Below are positions 14,001-23,000 of a stretch of DNA of 35,352 nucleotides, in pieces. Each line of letters opens with the position of its first letter. Within the stretch, counting starts at the first letter, position 1. The stretch spans positions 1 to 35,352 of the forward strand of contig WSUB01000280.1 in the NCBI GenBank assembly GCA_019633425.1, in the 5' to 3' direction. Under the pieces are notes generated by a model, which had not been told where the DNA came from, did not search any database, and saw only the letters and a program-made list of their open reading frames with translations. The position numbers were made by a program, and so were the translations under genes. The stretch comes from Tulasnella sp. 424 (Eukaryota > Basidiomycota > Agaricomycetes > Cantharellales > Tulasnellaceae).

Positions 14001-15115
14001 GCATAAACAGCAACGGTCGATCGCCGAGCACTTCCACTGCGCCTCCAGTCCCGCCTTTCCCGCCTTCCCCTCAAGAGACTTTCGGGTCCACGTTCGGTTC
14101 CCCGCCCCCACCTTCGACTTACAGCGGACGCAGTAATTTTCCTTCCGAACAACCTCGTTACGCACGTAATCCGGTTCCTCGCCCGCCCCAGCAATCAACG
14201 TTAGATTCCGAAGATCAGCCTCGATATTATTCGATTTCGGACCACGGTCATGGTTCTCCTGCCAGCCGGAGCCCACCGTCGCAGTCGTCGGGCGCCGACC
14301 TGCGCAGAGGCAAGAGCGGTTCGGCTGGTTCACATTCAATGTCGGCCACTCCGATTGCCGCCGCGTTCAGCAGGAGTCAGAATCGAGACGAATTTGGTAC
14401 CGCTCCACCTCCGACCAGTTGGACTGGAACTTGGGGTTCTGCAACTTCTTCCCCGTCATATCAAGTTTCTAGCCCCTCAGCTTCTCTCCCGTCCCGTTCG
14501 TCCATCAAGAATTCCGATTACGCCTCCCAAATCAGCCATGGACGGAATCCCCCTACTCGGGGAACCACGGTACCGCAGCATGGAGGGTCCTGGGATGACG
14601 ATTCATCAGACGTCGCTTCTCCGCGTCCCTCTGTACTGCGGAAGAAGTCTATTGATGATCGTGACAGGCGGTACGGCGCAAATACTCCACCGGCTCCTCA
14701 TCCGGCCTTCACTTCGTCCCCAAAATATCCTGGCGTCGGCAGGCGGCCGTCTGAGGACAATCAACCCTACTTCAACGGGTACGAGATCGCTCCCCCGCCA
14801 CTCCCACTACCGACGCCTCCACCTCCCCGACCGACGAGAGCCGTGCCTCCCAGTGCAGGCGGCAAACTCGAGAGGAATCGATCAACTTCGTCTCCATTGA
14901 GGAATGGTGTTAGCGCGGAGGGCCTGAACAACCACCGACCAAGACCTGGGACCGGTGGATCGGTGATCGACAAGCGGCTCCCGATCACTCCCCCCGACTC
15001 GGCGTCGTCGTCGGAAGTGTCGAACGACATGGATATGGGTGGTCGGACGTCTGATCGAGAGGAAAAGCGAAGGTGGTGGGCTAGCCCGGCTAAAGTTTCG
15101 GCAAGGTTGATTTGA
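11065..15115 (+). CDS. Large serine/proline-rich protein of unknown function (1199 aa)
   Basis: I do not recognise this family. Exons 11065-11347, 11483-11556, 11757-13242 and 13359-15115 join in frame to 1199 residues; intron lengths are 135, 200 and 116 nt. Residues 1-150 look globular, apart from a glutamine run near the start (about residues 12-19): MRKVIVVLGD, then SALEPIVTSSYLSGSLVIVIA, resembling a beta-alpha-beta core, then LNAVLDWAERVGSAW. A middle part (about 290-540) has patches of order, such as HNKLLLKQTILVTTAAQRF and LVRNLEAFLLSWSFGG. The C-terminal half is long, Ser/Pro-rich and disordered, with many PPPP and SPxxS stretches that resemble kinase and SH3-type targets. No signal peptide or membrane segment was seen. 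A scaffold or signalling role is a guess. The start is chosen as the first ATG after a CT-rich leader. Confidence 0.82.
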
Positions 15116-16828
15116 GGGAATCGTGGAGAACCTCCCTCACGGACAGTGTCTCAGAATCCAGCATACTTGGACCTCAGAAGATGAAGCAAAACATTCACCC
15201 TATGTGTATCAATATTACCTTTCCTCTCAATTCTTTTCTACAACTTCGGCATGGCGGCTCTACACACCCTCGATTCGCGCACACTCTCGTTCAACAAGTT
15301 TCTCCTCTGCTCTTCCTGTTTTTATTGTTGGACACTTCAGTTGTTTCCCCGAATAACAAAATCATAAGCTCTACAAGTCGAGCTGACGGCAGCCCAACTC
15401 ATACCATTAGCTTCTTAATCATCGACCCGACATTCTTTTCCACCTTTTTTTCTCGCTACTTTGTCTGGTCCAGGCGCTTCTAACAAATTTCTCTCTTTTC
15501 TCTCTCCGCTACCTCGATCTGATCTTGGTTATCTCGTCTTCTTTGCATGCCTCCCTGGCCCCAAATGTTTTTTTCCTTCTTCTACATCGGTTCTGTGTTT
15601 TTGTTTTTTTTTTTTTTTTTGCTGTGCTGTCTGTTCCCGCTTCATCTTTTGCATTTTTCCTTTGATTTTCTTCATGCACGAACAGACACTTGGTCGCTTG
15701 TTCCTTTCTTGAGCACATGCATAGACTCTTTTGGTCCCGATACATATCTATCCCGCTCCTGCTCATCGTTGTTTATGTATACCCATGCCGTCCTTGCTTT
15801 TTTTTCCTTTGAATGAATTCCTATTAATCGGCGTTCTTGTGCTGTTGGGAAATTTAAACAAATTGCTTTACAATCATATGAGCCTCGGGGGTCTCATGAG
15901 AATGCTCATGGGAAGTACTGGAGAGACGGTCGAGGTTTTGATCGTGACTCCGCTTGACAGATGTGGCCAAACCCAAGTTTAGGCTAACAGTACCTTTTGT
16001 TGAATCGTAAGCAAGATCGATCTTTTCCATTCAAGTCCTAACATTCGACGCCCGATACCTTTGGACAAACTGAGCAAAGTGGTCGTTGACACCTGATCGG
16101 TCACGGTCCTTGGTCCCGAAGTGGAGGGGGTTCGCTAATCGGTGCTGGGTCGCGGAAGGCTAAACGCGAAGCTAGTCGATGGAGTCGTACTAGGGTATTC
16201 TATCACGACACGGCTGCGTAGAAACCACGGGAACCTCTCGACTGCGGTTGTTGCAAGCCGACAGTGATCAGAGGGAGTCACGGAGGACCGAGTCACCCTT
16301 GATTTGTGATCACGACCGTTCTTCCTGCTTCTTAAACAGATATTTCGGTGGAACTGGTGTACTTCAGCGAGATACGAACCTGATAGAAATCAGTCGCGAA
16401 GCAGTACGCCGAACAGAACTCCGAATGTAGAAGCCATTGTCTCTATCTCGTTCGGACCTAGTCGGCAGCGAAATCGCCCCCGAACTCCGACGCCCAGTTA
16501 ACGGAGAGAAGTCTTCGTTAGTTACACAGGCAGTGGCCTCATCTCCTCAGTCTCGTAAACAACTTGCGGTTTGTGGGCATCTATTGAAGACAACGCCGAT
16601 CGGTGGGAAATCGAAGGGCTTCAAATGCTCTTTTGTTCGGTGCCCATTGTGAGAAAGCGTGTAGAGTATATGTAACGGTTCATGAATTCTCCGTCGATTG
16701 AGGGTATAAAGGATGGGAGTCACAAGTGAAGAGCCCCTCGGAAAACCAACGAGTCTGATCGTCAAGTTCTCTTCCACGCGTCTCTCAAGCTCTAAACCGT
16801 CTTCTACCTCTACTACAACTCCATCAGA
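15116..16828. other. Intergenic region between the 1199-residue gene and the first lectin gene
   Basis: The left part (15116 to about 15830) is T-rich and CT-rich with a long T run near 15605-15620, and probably holds the 3' end of the upstream transcript. The right part carries the lectin promoter. No gene was recognised in either strand. Confidence 0.45.
16705..16710 (+). promoter_or_regulatory. TATA box of the first lectin gene
   Basis: TATAAA lies 119 nt before the lectin ATG. The leader between them contains AAGCTCTAAACC (about 16787-16798), which recurs in the leader of the second lectin gene at about 18672-18683. Confidence 0.6.
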
Positions 16829-17671
16829 ATGTCTGCAGTTGGAACCTTCAATACCCAGGACGTCAACCTTGGGCCCACTACCCAGCCTAAGACATCCAAG
16901 ACCATCAACTTCCCCAAGACCTATGTCGCCCCTCCCCACCTTGCCATCGGTCTCAATGCTTTCGACGTCAAGCCTGGAAAGGCAGCGATAGTCCGTGTCA
17001 AAGCCTACGCCGATGGAATCGATACCCAGAAGTGCACAATGCATGCCGAGACCTGGGACGACACCACTCTGTATATGGCCGGCATGGACTACCTCATCAA
17101 GAAGCCAGGCGATCTCGAGTTCCAGTTTGGCGAATTCAATACCGAAGACGACCACCCGGTGACTAAGCCTCAGGCCAGGACTACCCGTCGCATCGACTTC
17201 GAACGTCCCTTCGTCACTCCTCCCAAGGTCGTCGCCTTCTTCAAGTCATTCGACGTGGGGGGATCTAGCACCCGCATCAGGACCGGCATTTCCGGTGTTG
17301 ACGCCAAAGGATTCACCATGACCATCGAAAGTTGGGCCGATACCACGCTTTACAGGGCCATCGCTGGCTGGGTCGCTTACCCCGAAGACAAGGAACACAT
17401 CTTCAGCGGCACAGCCACTACCATGGACGTCCGTGCTTGGGACCACCCTCAAGCGAAGCAAGAGAAGGATGTCAGCTTCGAAGGCGTCTCGTTCTGGAAG
17501 AAGCCCAGCGTCTTCGTGGCTTTCAACTGGCTCGATATCTCTACGGCGAGGAACCCGAGGGTCAGGGCTTACGTCGACAACGTGGACAAGGGCGGCATGA
17601 CCTGGCATATTGATAGCTGGGCGGACACAGAGGTGTGGGTTGCTGGTATCAGCTACATCGCTTTCAACTAA
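16829..17671 (+). CDS. Three-domain H-type lectin (280 aa)
   Basis: This intronless gene encodes three tandem H-type lectin domains, the fold of Helix pomatia agglutinin and the discoidin C-terminal domain, which generally binds GalNAc or galactose sugars as trimers. Domain cores lie at about residues 25-92, 119-184 and 214-279. Each has the PP-x-V/L-x-V/A start and the W-x-D-T signature (W76-D-D-T79, W169-A-D-T172, W264-A-D-T267) followed by a YxxGxxY/WVA-like strand. There is no signal peptide, so the protein is cytoplasmic or leaves by an unconventional route, as many fungal fruiting-body lectins do. Three repeats in one chain could rebuild the family trimer in one molecule, which is inference. 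A TATA box lies upstream. The next gene shares domains one and two. Confidence 0.9.
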   Translation: MSAVGTFNTQDVNLGPTTQPKTSKTINFPKTYVAPPHLAIGLNAFDVKPGKAAIVRVKAYADGIDTQKCTMHAETWDDTTLYMAGMDYLIKKPGDLEFQFGEFNTEDDHPVTKPQARTTRRIDFERPFVTPPKVVAFFKSFDVGGSSTRIRTGISGVDAKGFTMTIESWADTTLYRAIAGWVAYPEDKEHIFSGTATTMDVRAWDHPQAKQEKDVSFEGVSFWKKPSVFVAFNWLDISTARNPRVRAYVDNVDKGGMTWHIDSWADTEVWVAGISYIAFN

Positions 17672-17796
17672 GGTTAGCATCGAGGTCGGAATATTGCTTA
17701 TTCGGATCACGGGCTGACACGACCTTTAGCTCTTGCAGCCCAGCGTTCCTCCGGTCAAAGCCATTCAGTCAAAGGATTATCGGTCTTCGGTCTCAT

Positions 17797-18332
17797 AGTG
17801 TACCATCTCTCCTCCCCTTTGAATCATGACTTTCAACAAACTGGTGTGCTCTCTAACGATATTTTTGCAAACCCGTTTGACTTCTGTATTTGGGGTGGCT
17901 ATTGTGCGTAAAATGGGTTTGAAGCTGCGGTGACTCCGCCCCGATATCCCCGAGCAAACCTTTCAGCCAAGCCTTCCTCTCTCAAGTCTGTTCTGTTCCC
18001 TGATACGCGTGGATGAGTATAGAATATCCCTCGTTCAGGGACGTCTGATAGGATTTACAGGATAAACGCTGTGAACTAGCCATTATAACTCTGTCCAGAG
18101 TGTGAAGTACACGGGCTTGTTCAGTGGAATTCAATTATTAAAACGAATAAATAAAAAGGACCCCCTCATTTGGTAATATGAAAGGATGGTCGGTGACAAC
18201 ATCGGAAGGACAACGAAAGACGTGCAAGTCATCATTTATGACTAGAAGCATGCGAAGTCGCAAGAGAATAGTCGGATGCAACAACGTCGCAGTCGCATTG
18301 TTTAGTGGATCGGTGACTAAATCCTTCGGACT
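17797..18332 (+). repeat. Copied block, source or sister of the split block at 29.4 and 34.4 kb
   Basis: From GTGTACCATCTCTC to GGATCGGTGACTAAATCC the sequence aligns by eye with 29381-29668 (left part, to about 18077) and with about 34409-34664 (right part, from about 18078). Similarity is high throughout with scattered substitutions and small gaps. Orientation is the same in all pieces. It carries no gene. Confidence 0.85.
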
Positions 18333-18590
18333 CCTGCTCGCCAATGCTTTTTTTATTCTGGCATTCAAGATCCGATATTTTTGTACAGTTTAGTAATTCA
18401 AGCCCCTTCGTTCATTTTGAACCAGAGCAGCCCCCGCGCGCCGAGTTTGCAAGCAAATTCGGAGGCCAAGAAGTCTTGGCGCGGGTTCTTCTGATCGCAG
18501 CCGGCTCGCGTACAGATAAACGGGAGAGCGAATCGGTATCGTGCGACGCTACGTGGGGAGAAATTAGTGCCGGTATACGCGACTGAACGA

Positions 18591-18597
18591 TATAAAA
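18591..18597 (+). promoter_or_regulatory. TATA box of the second lectin gene
   Basis: TATAAAA lies 119-125 nt before the ATG at 18716, almost the same distance as in the first lectin gene. With the shared AAGCTCTAAACC leader motif this suggests the two promoters have common ancestry or control. Confidence 0.6.
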
Positions 18598-18715
18598 GGG
18601 AGTTGGTTGACCACGGTCACTCCCCAGCAAAGCATCCAGTTCACTCTCTAAGCTCTCATCCTTGATCTCTTAAGCTCTAAACCACCGTCTCTCCTTATCA
18701 CATCTCTCGATCAAT

Positions 18716-19975
18716 ATGCCTCACCTTGGTCCTTTCAACACCGAAGAAGTCCGTCTCTGGAACAACCCCCAGCCTCAGACCGCCAAGACCACCAACTTCG
18801 CCGAGAAGTACGTTGCTCCTCACCAGGTTGCCGCTGGCCTTAACTCCCTTGATATCAAATCCGGAACCGTGCCTCGTGCCAAGGGGTACGCCGATGAAAT
18901 CGACGCCCAGAAGTGCACAATGCACGCCGACACCTGCGCCGATACCACTTTGTACATGGCTGGCATGGGCTTCCTCATCAAGAAGCCAGGAGATCTCGAC
19001 ATCCAGATCGGCGAGTTCAATACGGAGGAGGATCACCCTCTGGGCCAGCCCAAGCCGCTCACCTCCCGCTGCATCAACTTCCAATCCCCCTATGTCACTC
19101 CACCCAAGGTCATCGTCTTCCTCAATATGATCGATGCGGTCGGATGCAGCGTCCGGATCAAAGCTTACGCCTCCAACATCGACGCCAAAGGTTTCACCAT
19201 CCACATCGACCCCTGGGCCGACACCACGATCTGGAGGGCTAAGGCTGGCTGGGTAGCGTATCCTGAATACAAGAGTCACATCTTCAGCGGCACAGCACGC
19301 ACCCTTGATCTCCGTCCTTGGGGCGGAAGCGGCCAGATCATCGACGTTCACCATCAACCCGTTTCAGTTCCCATGCCTTCCCCAGCTCCTGTTGACTACC
19401 CCACTAAGCCGACTGAGGGTATTTCCATCATCGATACTCAAGTCACGGTTGGCAAAGGAGAGCACGGACATCATGATACGGTCATCGTCCAGGATTCGAC
19501 CGTCGGTTCTTCTACTACGACGACCTCGACCACGGGGACTTCTGGAAAAGTCCAGGCCGGATTGGGCTTCGCCGCTTACGTTGGTGTCGGTCTTGGTGCA
19601 GGCCTTGCGGCTGGCAAAATCATCTCTCACGCTCACGAGCCCGCTTTGCCCTCCGTCTCCATCCCAACCCCACCTGTTCCTCATCTTGGTGGCTCGATCT
19701 CCACTTCCACTTCCTCGACTGGTGTCTTGACTGGTTCATTTGACTCCCGGACGACTCATGGCACGTCTTCATCCTCAACTACATCCTCGTCAACCACCGT
19801 CATTCCGCGTCCAGCACCAGTTCCCGTTCAGTCATCTCACATTGGATTCGGCGGCCAAGTTACAGGCAACATCAGCACCTCAGTCTCGACCAGCAACACG
19901 GACGTCAAGCAGACCTCGGCCCACCAAGATTCTACCCAGGTGACCGTGACGTCTTCGGGCGGAAGCGGCCAGTAG
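18716..19975 (+). CDS. Two-domain H-type lectin fused to a Ser/Thr-rich repeat unit (419 aa, ends at TAG)
   Basis: Residues 1-186 repeat domains one and two of the first lectin. Residues 187-202 (SHIFSGTARTLDLRPW) are the opening strand of the lost third domain. The chain then switches to a Ser/Thr-rich module with parts seen again downstream: a SIIDTQVTVGKGE strand, HHDTVIVQDSTV, a Gly-rich stretch GVGLGAGLAAG, PHLGGSISTST, RPAPVPVQSSHIGFGG and DSTQVTVTSSGGSG. In domain one the signature Trp is Cys (C74-A-D-T), so that sugar site may be lost; domain two keeps W167-A-D-T. The stop is a TAG after GGC CAG. In later units the same place reads Gln-Gln, so TAG probably replaced CAG. The frame stays open beyond it and continues as the entry at 20012. 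Confidence 0.85.
   Translation: MPHLGPFNTEEVRLWNNPQPQTAKTTNFAEKYVAPHQVAAGLNSLDIKSGTVPRAKGYADEIDAQKCTMHADTCADTTLYMAGMGFLIKKPGDLDIQIGEFNTEEDHPLGQPKPLTSRCINFQSPYVTPPKVIVFLNMIDAVGCSVRIKAYASNIDAKGFTIHIDPWADTTIWRAKAGWVAYPEYKSHIFSGTARTLDLRPWGGSGQIIDVHHQPVSVPMPSPAPVDYPTKPTEGISIIDTQVTVGKGEHGHHDTVIVQDSTVGSSTTTTSTTGTSGKVQAGLGFAAYVGVGLGAGLAAGKIISHAHEPALPSVSIPTPPVPHLGGSISTSTSSTGVLTGSFDSRTTHGTSSSSTTSSSTTVIPRPAPVPVQSSHIGFGGQVTGNISTSVSTSNTDVKQTSAHQDSTQVTVTSSGGSGQ
19973..19975 (+). other. In-frame TAG separating the lectin ORF from its repeat continuation
   Basis: The codons read GGC CAG TAG ATC ATC GAC. Downstream units have AGC CAA CAA GTC ATC GAC, and unit one has GGC CAG ATC ATC GAC. One C-to-T change of a CAG explains it. 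No plausible splice pair removes it: the surrounding residues are conserved as coding in every unit. Confidence 0.75.
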
Positions 19976-20011
19976 ATCATCGACGTTCACCATCATCCCG
20001 TTTCAGTTCCC

Positions 20012-23000
20012 ATGCCCCACCCAGTTCCGGTTGGCCATCCCGCTAAACCGACTTCAGGAGTTTCCATTATCGATACGCAAGTCACGGTTGGGAAGGGAGA
20101 GTCTGTCACCCACGGACACCACGACACGGTCATCGTCCAGGATTCGACTGTCAGCTCTTCGACGACGACGACGTCGACCACGGACACTTCCGAAAAAGTC
20201 AAGGCCGGATTGGGCTTCGCCGCCGGCGTTGGTGTCGGTCTCGGTGCAAGCATTGGGGCTGTCAAAATCATCTCTCATACTCACGAGCCTTCTTTGCCCT
20301 CCGTCTCCGTCTCAACGCCGTCCGTTCCTCATCTTGGTGGCTCGATCTCCACTTCCACTTCCTCGACTGGTGTCCTGACTGGCTCGTTCGACTCCCGGAC
20401 ACACGTCGACGTCCACGGAACGACTCTTAGCACCTCTTCATCCTCAACAACATCCTCGTCAACCACCGTCCTTCCGCGTCCAGCACCAGTTCCCATTCAG
20501 TCATCTCACATTGGATTCGGCGGCCAAGCGACAGGGTCCGTCAGCACCTCGAGCACTGCCACCAGGACGGGCGTCGTCGAGCAGACCTCGGTCCACCAAG
20601 ATTCTCAGAAGGTGACTGTGGCGTCTTCGGGCGGAAGCAGCCAACAAGTCATCGACGTGCCAGCCCCGATTGCCGAGAGGGGAGATGTCATTGTCCAAGA
20701 TTCCACTGTCGGTTCCTCGACCACCTCAACTACAATGGAAACGTCGGTGACGACGGAGAAAGGAAAAGGTCACTCTTTCGGATTGGGTGTCGGCTTGGCC
20801 GTTGGTGGTTCGATCTCGACTTCCACTTCGTCCTCCGGTGTCGTCACCGGCTCGTCCGAGACACATGTCCACGAAACGGCCATTAGCACATCTTCGTCAA
20901 CTGCAACCTCGTCTACGTCATTATCATCCACTACCATTCCGCGTCCAGCACCAGTTCCCGTCCAGCCGTCTCACATTGGATTCGGTGGTCAATCGACGGG
21001 CACCATCAGCACCTTCTCCGTTCACGGCACGTCAGTCTCGACCACCAATATAGACACCAAGCAGACCTCGGTCCAACAGGATTTTCAACAGGTGACCGTG
21101 ACGTCTTTGGGCGGAAGTAGCCAACAAGTCATCGGCGTGCCAGTCCCGATCCCCCTGATCGTTGGCCACCCCTTCAAGACCACGACTGGGGGACTTGCGA
21201 TCTCAAGTTCTGTAACAGCCACGAGGGAAGACACTGTCAGCCAAGAACATCACGATGTCATTGTCCAAGATTCCACTGTTGGTGCCCCGAACACGACCAC
21301 GACGACGGAGACCTCCGTGACGATCGAGAAAGGCAAAGGTCACTCCTTCGGACTGGGTGTCGGCGTTGGCGGTGGCATCGATGTCGGTGCAACAATCTCT
21401 CAAACACCTCAACGTAAGTTCTTTGTCATATTTCGCCTGGTACAGCTGATTCAAGCTGGCCACGATTCCGTTTCACCTGTTTTAGGGCCAGCTCTCCCTC
21501 ACGTTGGTACTTCAACTTCGACCTCAACTTCATCTTCCGGCGTTGTTACTGGCTCATTCAAATCCGAGACACACGTCCACGGAACGGTCATTGGCGCATC
21601 TTCAGCTACTACAACCTCTTCTTCATCATCATCGTCTACCATCATTCCACGCCCCGTACCAGTTCCCCTCCAACCGTCTCACATCGGAATCGGTAGCCAA
21701 TTGACAAGCGCTGCCAGCTCCTCGTCCGTTCACAGCACATCAGTCTCAACTACAAGTGTGGACACCAAGCAGACCTCGGTGCACCAGGATTCTCATCAGG
21801 TGACCGTGGCGTCCTCAAGCGGAAGCAGCGAGCAAATCATCACCGTTCAGCCCCAACGACCGGCTCCAGCAACGACCCCGATCCCCGTCACCGTTGTCCA
21901 GCCTTCTAGGACGACAGCAGGAGGACTTGTAATCTCGGAGACAGTAACCGTAGCGAAGGGGGAATCCGTCAGCCAAGACCATCGCGATGTCGTCGTCCAC
22001 GACTCCACCATGAGCACCTCAACCTCCACAAGCTCGACGGAGTCCTCCACGACTGTCGAAAAGCAGAAGGGCCGCTCCTTCGGACTAGGCGCTGGCGTTG
22101 GCGTTGCTATCGGTGTAGGTGCAACTGACTCACAAACCCCTCAACGTAAGTTCTTTGTCGTATTCTACCTGTCGCAGCTAATTCAAGTTGGTCACGATTT
22201 CGTTTCACCTAATTTAGGGCCATCTCTTCCTCACGTCGGTACTTTAACTTCGACCTCAACTTCATCTTCCGGCGTTGTGGCCGGCTCATTCGAATCCGAG
22301 ACACACGTTATCCAAGGAACAGCTCTAGGCACATCTTCATCCATCAATACCACATCTTCCACCTCATCGTCTTCTGTCGCGCAACGTTCATCAAGCACCT
22401 CGCAGGCCGTGATCGAATCGGTCTCCACTCATGGCACCTCTGTCGTGACTGGCTCCACCGAATCCAAAACGCACAGTACCTATGGAACGGCTGTCGAGAC
22501 ATCCGCGACATCGACTACCCTGACATCATCCAACGTTCAACGCCCAGCACCCCTTCCCGTTCAGCCGTCCATTCAGGTCGTCAGTGGGTCATCAACTTCT
22601 TCTAGGATCTCGGACACGAAGGTGGTGGTCGAGAAGAAAGAATTCCACGAAGACGACCGGGATGTTGTGGTTCACGATTCCACAGTGGGTGGCTCGACTT
22701 CGACAAGTTCAACGGAGACCTCGACGACTGTCGGAAAACAGAAAGGTCATTCCTTCGGACTGGGTGTGGGCATTGGCGTGGGCGTTGACATCGGTGTAGA
22801 TGCCACGATCTCCTCAACTCCCAAACGTGAGTGGACCTCCCCCGTATCTGACCCATTACAGTTGATTTAATTTGGTCGCGGGTTCGATTTCCTTGCTTCA
22901 GGACCATCCCTGCTTGGCATTGGCTCTTCAACCTCGACATCGGCTTCCACGTCGTCCGTCGTGACTGGTTCGATCGAATCCAAGACGCATAACGTCTCTG

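Larger units (their letters stand above)
17672..18715. other. Spacer between lectin genes, containing a block copied elsewhere
   Basis: No gene is supported. Positions 17797-18332 form a block that recurs as two separated pieces at 29381-29668 and about 34409-34664. The right end (18591 onward) is the promoter of the second lectin gene. Confidence 0.6.

Noticed and set aside
19936..19975. Intron ending at the CAGTAG to remove the stop
   Set aside because: The only nearby donor (GTGACC) gives an intron of about 37 nt, and the stretch is coding in all other units.
22876..22890. GGTTCGATTTCC, resembling a tRNA B box
   Set aside because: It is inside the 75-nt intron of the repeat gene, which aligns with sister introns lacking it.
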